Shown: positions 23,150 to 33,464 of the stretch, one piece after another
How the letters are laid out: the number at the start of each line of letters is the position of its first letter
Position numbering within the stretch: position 1 is the first letter of the stretch
From: Timema cristinae
Taxonomy: Eukaryota; Arthropoda; Insecta; Phasmatodea; Timematidae
NCBI GenBank assembly: GCA_039000515.1
Contig: JBCFYV010011172.1
Coordinates: 72,303,941-72,367,940, forward strand
Direction of reading: 5' to 3'
DNA length: 64,000 bases
Notes under the pieces: model-generated
What the model saw: only the letters and a program-made list of their open reading frames with translations
The model's database searches: none
Told to the model about the DNA's origin: nothing
Position numbers and translations under genes: made by a program

Positions 23150-23325
23150 AGTGATGGGAGAAAGGTGTCGGGGGTTTGTATCCTGGTAAGGATGAGATGC
23201 TCTTCATATTGCACCACTCAAATTCTGGTCCAGTTCCTCTAAATTGTGCCTTCATCTATTTCTAATTAGATTAATAAAAATCCATATAGCCCGGACGGGC
23301 AGTAAGACGCGGTGGGAAACATAAA
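23150..23325 (+). mobile_element. SINE-B, diverged, with compensated tail stem
   Basis: The B-box region GGGGGTTTGTATCCTGG, a degenerate body and the tail AGCCCGGACGGGCAGTAAGA. The usual outer A-T pair of the stem (ACCCG..CGGGT) is G-C here (GCCCG..CGGGC). Confidence 0.6.
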
Positions 23326-23669
23326 TACTTATAAACTAATAAAACACCCTCAAGCTCCTACTTTCAAGCTGGGCGGAGCACTGCGCAAGAGCGGGCGAGA
23401 TCTCAGATCGTGTGGCCTTGCAGTACCGTACGTCGTTCTGAAACAACCTGCATGACGTGTGCAAGCTCTTGAGATTAAGGTCACCGCCTACTTCAAGCCT
23501 TGGCTCTCGCCACGTCATTACAAGGAAAGTCACATCACTAACAAACCTTGAGAGTTGCATATCCTGAAAGACTCAGACGTAAATACTTCAGATACTAATC
23601 GGTGAAATGAAAGACTCGTGTGCGATGCATCTTCAACCCTCCCGCGCTATCCAAATATGAATCTAATAG
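23326..23669. other. GC-richer patch, no supported gene
   Basis: A minus-strand open frame at 23336-23560 has no motif I recognise and no clear splice frame. Confidence 0.3.
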
Positions 23670-23870
23670 GGACGGCGACTGGGAAGGTGGAATTCAATGA
23701 AAATGTAGGGCTTAACAGTACTTTGCTTAGAGGTGGAGGGGGAAATTAGTTAGGGAAAAACATATCAGAACACCCGCTTGGGATTCTATTGCCGGCCTCC
23801 CCATTACCAGTAAACCATACCAGAGAGGACATCTTATCCACGCGCCCACCGTTACGGATGGCATATTAGT
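23670..23870 (-). repeat. Likely decayed SINE-B
   Basis: Minus-strand remnants: GAAGGTGGAATTC, AGAGGTGGAGGGGGAAA, and a head-like TTGGGATTCTATTGCCGGCC. The tail is missing. Confidence 0.4.
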
Positions 23871-23899
23871 TCATATAGAAGCAGATAAATAAATATACT

Positions 23900-24300
23900 G
23901 TGCTCCGAGGTTTGTTTTTAGGATTTTGGGGGGAAATACAAACCTTTTGCGGTCAAATTGACAGCTATAGATCACATTACTTGACGTATGAAACTATGAA
24001 TGTAGATCTAGTAACATTTATAGCTGTCGGATAAGGTTCTTCCTATGAAAATTGGAATGTAGTTTCGTCCAGGAAGTAACGACACTAACATTAGACTAAA
24101 ACCATTCTACGGAAGCTAACCAACAATGACATTTATGGTCATTACATCTATCTTGCAGCTGTTTAAGTCAGACACCATCTGACTACACTAACTACCAAAT
24201 AACATACGGCTTGACGTCTGAATTCATGAAAGTAATGTTTAGTGACTTTTAGAGCTTTCAGGTAATTATTCTTACGTCAAGAAGTGCTAGGCTTAGTATA
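23900..24300 (+). repeat. Two diverged R2 copies in tandem
   Basis: Around 23950-24060 and 24160-24290, the landmarks CAGCTATAGATCACATTACTTGACGTATGAA / AACATACGGCTTGACGTCTGAA-type and a GTTCTTCCTA-like end recur, as in R2. Boundaries are soft. Confidence 0.4.
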
Positions 24301-25314
24301 TATATGTTTGGGAATATATCTGCGTTCACTAAACACGCTGGTTATCTCAGTACATGACTTACAAACTAACTAAACCTAGAACGGTAACTGTACGTCATTG
24401 CACAAATATATTTAGCAATTCGATATTAGGACAAACTGTTATACATACGGTAAATATTTTCCCCAGTCTCACTTGGAATCGAACTAATATTCTTACTTTG
24501 TGGCACAGCGCCAACTGACACGTTTCCAACGCCTGCGCATGCGTGACCTCGGAAACTTGAACAAAGTGTGGTTGCTCTCAGTCCGGGAACAAGATATTCA
24601 ATTCTAGAACAAGTTATTTTATTTCAGATAGCTATAGTTCTGTTTCGTAACACTTTTCTAGAAACAAGCTTCTTCATCCATTTCAGTTGTCGAATGGTCA
24701 AGGGCAGGAATGGCCAAACCTTTCCTCTCATTTTGCCACTAACTGTGACTTCACGGCCAGTCGAGATAGGATTTCTCAAGTTCATAAATTTACGTTCTAT
24801 TCACCGAGATTTAAAATATATAACGCTGAAACAAAAACCATAACTTCTTAAATAATTTTAAAAATACTCTTACAGTGTCACAAAATTATTATTATCTTTA
24901 ATAGTTTTTTTAATATACGTATTTTTTTATATAAATCCTCTACAACGTAGGCTATTTGACTTGGTCAAGAAAATGGCCTGTAGGAGTCTTCCTGCCAGGA
25001 TGTAAATTAAAAAATAAAGTCCGTAGTAGCATATATCTATCTAGAATAGGAAACATAAAAAGGTAAAATTTAAAAGCGAACAATTTTTTCAGGCGCAAAT
25101 ATTAAAGTGACTGTGTAAACTCGTCAGAGGAAGAGAGAAAGGGTTATCGGCATATAGACAAGACCCCTCTCAGGGTGAACTTCTAGAGACAATAAATAAT
25201 TGATATAGGGGCTTATATGATCAAATAAAAAACTTACATAATCTTTTCCATAATAGTTTAAAATATGTTGTACTTTGATGGTAAATATATTTATCTTAAT
25301 TTTATAACTTGGTT
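24301..25314. other. Mostly unstructured; one tRNA-like fragment
   Basis: 24325-24375 resembles 9385-9435. On the minus strand 24468-24525 has an AGTTCGATTCC B-box-like motif with an A-box-like region, probably a SINE head. The open frame at 24568-24843 has no recognised motif. Confidence 0.35.
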
Positions 25315-25585
25315 TTTTGCACAGCGTCTTACTACCCATTTGGGCTATACGCTTATGTAATAATTACGCTGATGGTTTTAGGGATTAAGAAAGATATATT
25401 TATATAAAGTCATCCCTCATTTGCGTGAAGAGAGAAAGATAGAGAAAGAGCGCGCGCGTGGAAAAGCATTTTGTATAAACCATCAACACACCCGACCGAA
25501 ATTCGAACCTCGATCTCCCCGTTATCGGCATTCTAGTTTACTGCGAGAGTAGCGCGTTGGACCAAGCTGCCACCGAGCGGGTTGT
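25315..25585 (-). mobile_element. SINE-B with poly(A)-type end
   Basis: Minus-strand: TTTTTTGCACAGCGTCTTAC at the left, then tail, body with a GA-rich expansion (about 25430-25460), B box region CGAAATTCGAACCTCG and head ending TTGGACCAAGCTGCCACCGA. Head-to-head with the next SINE-B. Confidence 0.8.
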
Positions 25586-25671
25586 CTTAAATAACACACA
25601 AGATGCACCTAAATACGAACGAACCAAGACAATTTATAACAGTTGACTTTACAAAGTTCATTGTGACATGT

Positions 25672-25930
25672 TTGGTGGCCGCATGATCTACTCAGGCGCT
25701 ACTCTCGCAGTACACTAGACTGACATTGACGGGGAGATCGAGATTCGAATCTCAGTCGGGTCTACTCAGGCTTTAAAAAAATATTTTTCCACTTTACCTC
25801 CCCAAAGATGTGGGTACACTTCCTATAAATATAACCTTCCTAACCCTTAAAAGCTTTAGCATAATTATTACGTAGGTGTACAACCCGACCGGATAGGTCT
25901 AATACAAGGTGCAAAAAAAAAAAAAAAATA
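25672..25930 (+). mobile_element. SINE-B with poly(A) end
   Basis: GGTGGCCGCATGATCTACTC head, B box AGATTCGAATCTCAG, body and a decayed tail (CAACCCGACCGGATAGGTCT), then A16 or so. A poly(A) rather than a (TAA)n end. With 25315-25585 it forms an inverted pair separated by about 86 bp. Confidence 0.8.
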
Positions 25931-26102
25931 GTGGCATGACATTGAATTACATAGCTGTCAAAATATTATTGACTTAAAATCATGTTTGGAAAAGTTTTAT
26001 TAATTTCTTTTTCCTTGTTGGCGTGTCACCCAAACCGTGTTCGCGTGCCGTCCAGTGGTACGCGTGCAATAGATTTGCCATCCCTGGTCTAAGGCATGAG
26101 TT

Positions 26103-26391
26103 GCATTTGGCCCGATACAAACATGTTACTGTGCGGACCTTTTGATAAACATAGTACAATGCGGCCCGATACAAACATGTTACTGTGCGGACCTTTTGAT
26201 AAACATAGTACAATGCGGCCCGATACAAACATGTTACTGTGCGGACCTTTTGATAAACATAGTACAATGCGGCCCGATACAAACATGTTACTGTGCGGAC
26301 CTTTTGATAAACATAGTACAATGCGGCCCGATTCAAACATGTTACTGTGCGGACCTTTTGATAAACATAGTACAATGCGGCCCGATTCATC
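26103..26391. repeat. 54-bp tandem repeat, 5 copies
   Basis: Near-identical 54-bp units (GCGGCCCGATACAAACATGT, then a GTGCGGACCTTTTGATAAAC block). Copies start at 26117, 26171, 26225, 26279 and 26333; the last carries GATTCAAAC in place of GATACAAAC. The unit length is a multiple of three, so at least four overlapping frames stay open on both strands. None is preferred and no protein is supported. Confidence 0.95.
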
Positions 26392-26519
26392 TTTTTAAAA
26401 GCCTTGAAGAAATAGTCAATTTGGGATCAATTAAATTTACAAATTTATAACTACTCGTATTTTGAGAAATGTAGGAAGTTGGGTTGGTAGGCTATACTAC
26501 ATTTTAACACATACTTTTT

Positions 26520-26768
26520 TTTAGCAGCACTTCTTACTAACCATTCAGGTTGTAAGCATATGTAATAATTACGATAGTGAGTCAGGTATGAGGAAGGTTG
26601 AATTTGGAGGAAGTGTACTTGCACTTGCGTGGAGGGAGAGTGGAAAACAATTTGAGAAAAACCACCGTCGGCACACCCTACCGGGAATCGAACCCCGATC
26701 TCCCCGTTTTTGTATGTCTAGATCAACACGCGAGTGACACCTTAGGCCATGTGGCCACCAAAGCAGGT
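26520..26768 (-). mobile_element. SINE-B copy
   Basis: Minus-strand: T-run then a tail-like CTTCTTACTAACCATTCAGG, body (GCACTTGCGTGGAGGGAGAG), B box (GGGAATCGAACCCCGATC) and head (CATGTGGCCACCAAAGCAGG). A/T-rich end. Confidence 0.8.
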
Positions 26769-26832
26769 CTCCCAATCATGTGCAATTTTGACATCACATA
26801 CTGTGTGAACAGTTTATTTTATTTTTGTTTTA

Positions 26833-26849
26833 CACTCAGATGATCCTGT

Positions 26850-26891
<42 letters not shown>

Positions 26892-27083
26892 GCACCGCGT
26901 CTTACTACCCGTTCGGGTTATACGCACTTACGCTAATGTGTAATGGTAGGGTGATTGTGATATGAAATGAAGGACCTACAGTTTAACGTGGAATCCGAAC
27001 CACGGTGGAGGCCTGGCATTCCCCACATTCACAAGTTGTCTTGTCAGAGGTGAAGGAAGGGCCACACTCAGATGATCCCGTGT
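26833..27083 (-). mobile_element. SINE-A, 5'-truncated, at edge of minisatellite
   Basis: Minus-strand copy with a long ATT-repeat tail (26850-26890), intact tail stem and body, truncated at GAAGGAAGGG (no head). The 19-bp duplication, with one mismatch, is CACTCAGATGATCCTGTGT (26833-26851) and CACTCAGATGATCCCGTGT (27065-27083). The second copy is also the start of the first unit of the 59/62-bp array. Confidence 0.92.
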
Positions 27084-27850
27084 GTAGAACGTACTAACAT
27101 AGCACGCGGCTGGCTACGTGGTCCCATACTCAGATCCCGTGTGTAGAACGTACTAACATAGCACGCGGCTGGCTACGTGGTCCCATACTCAGATCCCGTG
27201 TGTAGAACGTACTAACATAGCACGCGGCTGGCTACGTGGTCCCATACTCAGATCCCGTGTGTAGAACGTACTAACATAGCACGGGGCTGGCTACGTGGTC
27301 CCATACTCAGATCCCGTGTGTAGAACGTACTAACATAGCACGGGGCTGGCTACGTGGTCCCATACTCAGATCCCGTGTGTAGAACGTACTAACATAGCAC
27401 GGGGCTGGCTACGTGGTCCCACACTCAGATGATCCCGTGTGTAGAACGTACTAACATAGCACGGGGCTGGCTACGTGGTCCCACACTCAGATGATCCCGT
27501 GTGTAGAACGTACTAACATAGCACGGGGCTGGCTACGTGGTCCCATACTCAGATCCCGTGTGTAGAACGTACTAACATAGCACGGGGCTGGCTACGTGGT
27601 CCCATACTCAGATCCCGTGTGTAGAACGTACTAACATAGCACGGGGCTGGCTACGTGGTCCCATACTCAGATCCCGTGTGTAGAACGTACTAACATAGCA
27701 CGGGGCTGGCTACGTGGTCCCACACTCAGATGATCCCGTGTGTAGAACGTACTAACATAGCACGGGGCTGGCTACGTGGTCCCACACTCAGATGATCCCG
27801 TGTGTAGAACGTACTAACATAGCACGGGGCTGGCTACGTGGTCCCATACC
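27063..27850. repeat. 59/62-bp tandem repeat, about 13 copies
   Basis: The unit contains CCCGTGTGTAGAACGTACTA, ACATAGCACGGGGCTGGCTA and CGTGGTCCCA. Units starting CACACTCAGATGATCC are 62 bp; units starting CATACTCAGATCC are 59 bp, because three bases are missing. GCACGCGG appears in early units and GCACGGGG later, marking two sub-blocks. Confidence 0.95.
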
Positions 27851-28222
27851 CTATTTGTGGCACCGAGCATGCAATGATGAGGTCTGCGACCAGGAAGAGG
27901 AGTGAGACCACTGACCTCGTGGGAGGAAGTTACCACACCACTGCTCTTCCAATCTCCTCATGAGCTGCGCAACTCTCACCCAGTACGCTACAGGCTGGTT
28001 CGAATCTCGGCCGGGCTCCCATCAAAGTTGCTTTCCCTCACTAGAAAGTTTAGTTAAATACCAGACATCTTTTTGTTCAACACAATGGTTATTGACTTCT
28101 AAATTCAATGATCAGTGAAGAATAAGGTTGTTAACCTCTTTTTCACTAGTGTATTGAAAGAGACTGCGTGGGTAGTACTTTTTTTTTAAAGGTAAAAATG
28201 TATACTTGAACAAATTGTCAAA
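27851..28222. other. No gene seen; SINE-B scrap
   Basis: GGTTCGAATCTCGGCCGGGC at about 27997-28016 looks like a SINE-B B-box scrap. Nothing else is supportable. Confidence 0.35.
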
Positions 28223-28395
28223 TTAGGTCCAAGCTATTCGCATATTTACACTCATGAGGTAGTGTTGAGGAAGGTAGAATTTAAAATCTATGTACTCACA
28301 TTTGCGTGTTGGGAGAGTGGGAAACAATTTATGGAACGCCACCCTCAATACACCAGACTGGGATTCGAACCCTCACCCTCTCGTCATGGGTAAAC
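28223..28395 (-). mobile_element. SINE-B, partial
   Basis: Minus-strand body (GAGGAAGGTAGAATTTAAAA, TTGCGTGTTGGGAGAGTGGG) and the B-box region (ACTGGGATTCGAACCCTC). Head incomplete; tail badly decayed. Confidence 0.6.
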
Positions 28396-29923
28396 ATTAC
28401 ATAAAGACCCTGCCACCTTTGTCCTCGTGCCTAGAGGTGAGGCGGTGACATTTAAAACGTTTTTATAGCAATATATTATATTATAATACAATAGCTTCTA
28501 TAACAGTTAACCTAAGTCAAGAAAGTAAGATTCTCGCACTATCTTCTGTCCCGATTTTTTATTTTGTGTTCTCAGTAAATATTCACACATGCGCCGATCA
28601 CTATTTTTGTAGTTTTATCTCAACTGGGATTTAATTCCATTTAATTGTTCAGCCCACTCGCTCTCCTAGGTAGTGAGGCATTCAATTAAAATGTTAAAGC
28701 TCTGTCTGTGCTAATGCAGTTTTTATAAAAGTGCTTCATTAATGAAGCCCCACTTTTTTCACCCCCCCCCCCCTTTAGGACATATCTGATTTGTGTTTTA
28801 GTCCTCCGAAGACTTGATCTCCCCCCCTCCCCCCTCTATTACTGGTGATTCATAGGTTCATTTCCTAGAGATGTTTCGTTGGTTGAAGACACAGATCCGT
28901 TATCTACATTTTAGATAGTCGTAAATATCATTTTAAGTTACTACAACTGGACTTGCACCTCTGGACAGGCGTCACTCTTGTCTTGTCAGGTTTGCTGGTG
29001 ACGGGGGGGTCGTGGTTCGTATTTCAACTAAAAGTGATAGTGTCTATATTTATCCTCTTTACTGTACAATGGCTCCGAAATGATACAGGGAATTATAACG
29101 TTGGTTGTTAATCCGCAGGGAAAATATACTAGCATATTATTAGTGCACATGAGTTAGATAGTTCCATTCTATGTTCCTCTAGCACATTTACACACTGTTA
29201 TTTTGTGCCTGTAACACTTACAGCAACAAATAAGTTCTAGAGTCTATAACACATACAGGTACAAATTCAATTTTTTGTTCATATAGATAATACTTACAGC
29301 TAATAGCTACCTTCTATTTATTGTACAGCATATAGATATGGTCATTAAATATAAAGCAAAATGAATTAGTGTAAAATAAGTCTTGGTCTAGAAATTATTT
29401 TTGGGGTCCTTGTATCTTGCCTGATTAGAGCTCTGAAACCCCGCCGTGCAGATTGAAACCAGCTTGAGGAGCAATAACTTAATCACGACCGCCTTGTAAT
29501 CTGGTTGAACGGCGTCCAAGTGGCTGGTTGCGGGTTGACAGGGGTAGCGAAAATACACACCTGTTCGACGGAAGACGAAAGGAACATTCACACCTATTAG
29601 AGATGAACATTTTCCGAGAAATTTTGAATAGGAAAATTTTCTGCAGTGGTGACTTGCAGTGGAGGGGTTAAATTGTGGAGGCTATGGTACTTTGAAATAT
29701 AGTGTGCTAAGAGACGAGTGGATTATAAGAAGGCGGGAAGTGCACGGGAGTGGGGGAGGAGGGTGGTGGTAGATAGGAAGCATAGAGGAAAAGGGGGGAG
29801 GGGGTGCAAATGTCGGGCCAACCTTAAAATTAATTTAGCTAACCTATTGATGATAAAAAATTGAAGTATGCTATATGAAAATAACTGGTTACAAAGGCTT
29901 GCATTCATTTGTTTCTTTAATAC
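28396..29923. other. No supported gene
   Basis: C-rich homopolymer patches at about 28760-28772 and 28820-28835; a SINE-B B-box-like scrap near 29005-29025. The minus-strand open frame 29388-29591 lies in GC-richer sequence but shows no domain. G-rich patch at 29750-29815. Confidence 0.35.
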
Positions 29924-30155
29924 TTTTTTATCACTGCGTCTTACTACCCATTCAGGTTATACGCATATGTACTAGTACTAATTATGGTTAAATATTAGAG
30001 ATGAGGAAGGTTGAATTTAGAGGAATTGCACCCGTGATAGTTGAAAACTATTAAGGAAAAACCACCTCCAGGGCACCCGACCGGGATCGAACACCGATCT
30101 CCTCATCATCGGCAGTCTAGTCTATTGCACGTTAGACCGTGTGGTCACCGAAGCT
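29924..30155 (-). mobile_element. SINE-B copy
   Basis: Minus-strand: tail (CTTACTACCCATTCAGGTTA), body (GAGGAAGGTTGAATTTAGAG), B box (GACCGGGATCGAACACCG) and head (GACCGTGTGGTCACCGAAGC). Confidence 0.8.
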
Positions 30156-30414
30156 CGTTTGATGTTTTTCTGGTGTTAACGCCCTCAGGACAAATTAATC
30201 TTAAGTATAAACGTTGACATTTGGGATCTCTATATCTCGATTACACTAGTTCAATTTAATCAGTTGAAATTATTTTACATGAATGCAAATTTTCCGGAAA
30301 AAATATAGGTAAAGTTTTCCCAAACGGAAAATGTTCTGTCTCTCATCTCTACTACCCGCTCGGCTTGTACTCATAACTCTCATATAAAGCAATTGTGCTG
30401 GACGGTTATATATA

Positions 30415-30884
30415 GGCCGTTTCACTCTTAAATTGTATTACATATCTTACAGAGCGCGCAGTTGCGAGATTTTATCCGCAAGGGGTGTAATAAGTTTTAA
30501 TTTTTACAAACCTCGTGTAAAATATTTCCATTTCAGACATCACAGGTGTTGTTCATGTCTATTTTACTACAGCCATCCTTCAAAATATTGGCTTTCCCAC
30601 AAATTTGGAATGAGTCTTATTTTGTGATATATTTGGAAACCGAGGCACTCTGTTAATTTTCATATTTGGTAAAAAATAAGTTATTTACAATTTTGTTTTG
30701 TAGCTTATATTGCTTTCACTAGATGCATCAGAAAATGCTACATAATATGACATGCTAATTTCATAGAAATAACAATGTTCATTTTAAAGCTACAAAAGGG
30801 CAACTCTGCTGGGTAGAAAAAGTGTTAGAAAGAGATGATAAGTGTCCATGAAAACCTTTACTGCAATTTAAGAGTGGAATGGCC
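30415..30884. mobile_element. TA-flanked MITE abutting Tigger
   Basis: 470 bp with ~22-bp inverted ends GGCCGTTTCACTCTTAAATTG and, read from the right, GGCCATTCCACTCTTAAATTG. TA flanks both sides (30413-30414 and 30885-30886). The TA duplication suggests a Tc1/mariner-type mover. The right TA lies directly before the Tigger element. An internal open frame (30433-30627) is not convincing. Confidence 0.75.
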
Positions 30885-31405
30885 TACACAGTCAACTCTC
30901 AATTCTACGACCCTGGGAATAACGTCCCTCTAGAAGTAACGACCCTTTTTTGGGGAACCGTGAAAAATGTGGAAAAAAAGGTCGACCACTTTAAGGAAAT
31001 CGGTCGTAAAATGATTTTGTTGCACTTATTTAGGTCGCTGGATTGCGATTATTTTTGTGAGCGCTGTATTACTAGCAACTGGGGTAGGTCAGGTATAAAA
31101 GTAGACACCACCCTATCAATGCCAGCCAATAGAACTTGACTTTGTCCACCCCCTCCCACAAGCAAAACAATGTTTCCCCGCGCGCGACTGCCGCTACATC
31201 ACGCGCCAGGCTTGTTTTTGCCATTGTTATTTCGATTCTCAATTTGGTTACGTTTTTGTTTTGATTCTGTGAACGATTTTTGACGACCCACGTTATTGTT
31301 TAAAATTGTTATTTCGATTTGGTTACTTTTTTGGTTTGATTTTGTGAACGATTTTTGACGACTCACTATTTATTTTATTTTATACGAACTTATAATTTCG
31401 ACGAA

Positions 31406-32926
31406 ATGAGTGGAAATAGGACCTTCTTGACGCTCATGAAGAAGTAAGAGATCATCCAGGAATTGGATGAGAAGAAGATTACAAAGACGAAGATTGCGTG
31501 GCGGCATGGCATCCCGAAGTCGACACTTTTCACGATTCTCAAAATGAGAAAAGAAATTGTGACTGCAGTGCAGAAGGAAGGCCACAACGTAAAGGCCAAG
31601 AATTTGAAGGGTGTGACGCACGCGAATCTGAAGCAAGTTATGCTGGAGTGGTTCAGCTAGCATAGAGTGTAAAACGTGTCTATAAACGGACCGATGATGC
31701 AGATTAAGGCCGTTGAATTTTCCTTGAGGTTGGGTATGGGAAACTAAGTGTGCAAGTGGGTGGCTAGAGCGTTTCAAAGTGCATCACAGCACATCCAGCC
31801 ACAAGGTCGTCGGTTAAAGCGCGTCGGTTGACCCAACACCGGTGAGAGAGTGGATGCCCTTGCTCCGAAACATCCTTAGGCGCTATCGGCCTCAAGATGT
31901 ATACAACGCTGACTAACTGGGGATATTTTACAACCTCATGCCAGATCACACTCTTGCTGTAAAAGGAGATAAGTGCAAGGGTGCGAGGAGGAGCAAGGAG
32001 TGCCTCGCCGTCCTTATGTGCTGCAACATGGACGGCAGCGATAATATGAAGCCCCTCGTAATCGAGAAGTTCAAGAAACCCCGGGGTTTCAAAGGCAACA
32101 TCCTTCCTGCCTTGTGACTATGATTTTAATAAGAAGGTATGGATGACCTCGGGGGTGTTCACGAGGTGGCTTCAAGGCTTTGATTCGAAGATGGACGCTG
32201 CAAATAGAAAAGTCGTGCTCTTCGTCCACAATTGCCCTGCACACCCTTCTCTCGACAAACTCAGAAACATCGAGCTAGTGTTTCTGCCAAAGAACACCAC
32301 CAGCATGCTTCAGCCCCTGGACCGGGGGATAATCCAGCAAGTGAAGGTGAAGTTCAGCGAGATTCTTGTGTATGGTGTGGAATCGCGACATGGGCAAGGA
32401 GGTCAAAAAGTGGGACGTATTCAGGGCCATGGAGATAATCGTCGCCAGTTAGAGGGCCGTGAGAGGTGGTAATCACCAAATATTTCCGACACGCCCACTT
32501 TGTCCTACCAGTCAGCGAAGAGACTTCAGTCTATTTGATTCCCACGGCTGCCAGCGCCGAGGACCCAGACGATCTACGACCAGTGGACGCCAATTCTCAG
32601 CCAGGCCCTTACACGGAACCGCAGCCTGGCTCATCAACAGCACCTTCGTCTGCCCCCTGACTTCAACTCGGCAGTGCGACGAGGAAACGTGGCAAAGATT
32701 AGCCCCAGACTGCACGTATGAGGAGTACATAGCAGCAGATGATGTCATCAGAGTTTGGGGCACCCTCGACAACGCCGATATAATCAGGGAGCAGCAGGAG
32801 TCCAGCGATGAAGAGGGGGAGGAAGAAATGGAAGAAGAGCCTGAAGACATCCCCACAACGAAAGATGTTTTGAAAGCCGAGGACGTCTACTCAAGAGCAC
32901 TTAAGCGCCAGGGCTCTAGCGGAGAG
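31406..32926 (+). pseudogene. Tigger/pogo transposase pseudogene
   Basis: ATG at 31406 opens a CENP-B-type N-terminal helix-turn-helix. An in-frame TAA follows MSGNRTFLTLMKK, then EIIQELDEKK, TKIAWRHGIPKSTLFTIL and, further on, a TLKQ/NLKQVMLEWF-type stretch (to 31660) that matches the Tigger DNA-binding region. The catalytic core lies in two other frames. The first acidic residue (Asp, GAC 31911-31913) is followed at once by TAA where the usual Glu should be. The second Asp of the 'DNCPAH' motif is His (CAC 32227-32229, giving VHNCPAH). The third Asp is present in LQPLDRGII (32320-32322). The tail (YEEYIAADDVIRVWGTLDNA, acidic EEGEEEMEEE) is in yet another frame. Several frameshifts and stops plus a lost catalytic residue make it non-functional. 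In intact elements this protein binds the ends and performs cut-and-paste at TA. Confidence 0.93.
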
Positions 32927-32936
32927 CTGTGTTTCC

Positions 32937-33211
32937 AGTTCTATAATTTTGTGCTGGGGTCCGGGGTTCAATCCTCGGTCCCGGCACAGATTTATCTGAT
33001 TACCAAACCGTTCCTTCACTTCTGACAAAACGTGTATTAATCACAGCTTGTGAATGTGGGGAATGCCAGGCCGCCACCGTGGTTCGGATTCCACGTTAAA
33101 CTGTAGGTCCTCCATTTCATCTCACAATCACCCTACCATTACACATTAGCGTAAGTGCGTATAACCCGAACGGGTAGTAAGACGCGGTACTAATAATAAT
33201 AGTTCTATAAT
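32937..33211 (+). mobile_element. SINE-A inserted in Tigger
   Basis: 5'-truncated SINE-A (starts TTTTGTGCTGGGGTCCGGGG), with B box GGTTCAATCC, body and tail, ending TAATAATAAT. The perfect 11-bp duplication AGTTCTATAAT lies at 32937-32947 and 33201-33211. It carries an extra GTGTATTAATCACA-like insert in the body, also seen at 51296-51638. Confidence 0.93.
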
Positions 33212-33464
33212 GTGAAAGACTGTCGAGAAAACTGGCGCTAAGAAGAAGTAGGCCTCCATAATAACTTCTTTGGAAATAGGTAGTTTTTCATGTGTTGTCT
33301 AAAAAATTACAATTTTTGTTATGAGGGTCGGGGGTGGAACAAAATCGGTTAAAATTCCAATAACTACCCCTTAGAAATAACGACCCTTTACCGCGAAAGG
33401 TCGTAGAATTGAGAGTTTACTGTAGTAATAAATCATGAAGCCTTTTCACCGCCCGTGGCGTAAT

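Larger units (their letters stand above)
30889..33422 (+). mobile_element. Tigger (pogo) DNA transposon, inactive
   Basis: Inverted ends CAGTCAACTCTCAATTCTAC (left) and CAGTAAACTCTCAATTCTAC (right, read inward), both continuing GACC. ACTG at the right is followed by TA. On the left TA is separated from CAGT by CA, a small divergence. Subterminal TAACGACCC motifs recur near both ends. It carries a broken transposase and a later SINE-A. Without the SINE and its duplication the element is about 2.27 kb, a normal length for Tigger. Confidence 0.93.

Noticed and set aside
25980..26450. Repeat proteins of 83-136 residues
   Set aside because: Several frames on both strands are equally open because the unit is 54 bp; no frame has a start context, splice signals or composition that favours it.
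32512..32856. Minus-strand 114-residue serine-rich protein
   Set aside because: It is the antisense of the acidic tail of the Tigger transposase pseudogene.
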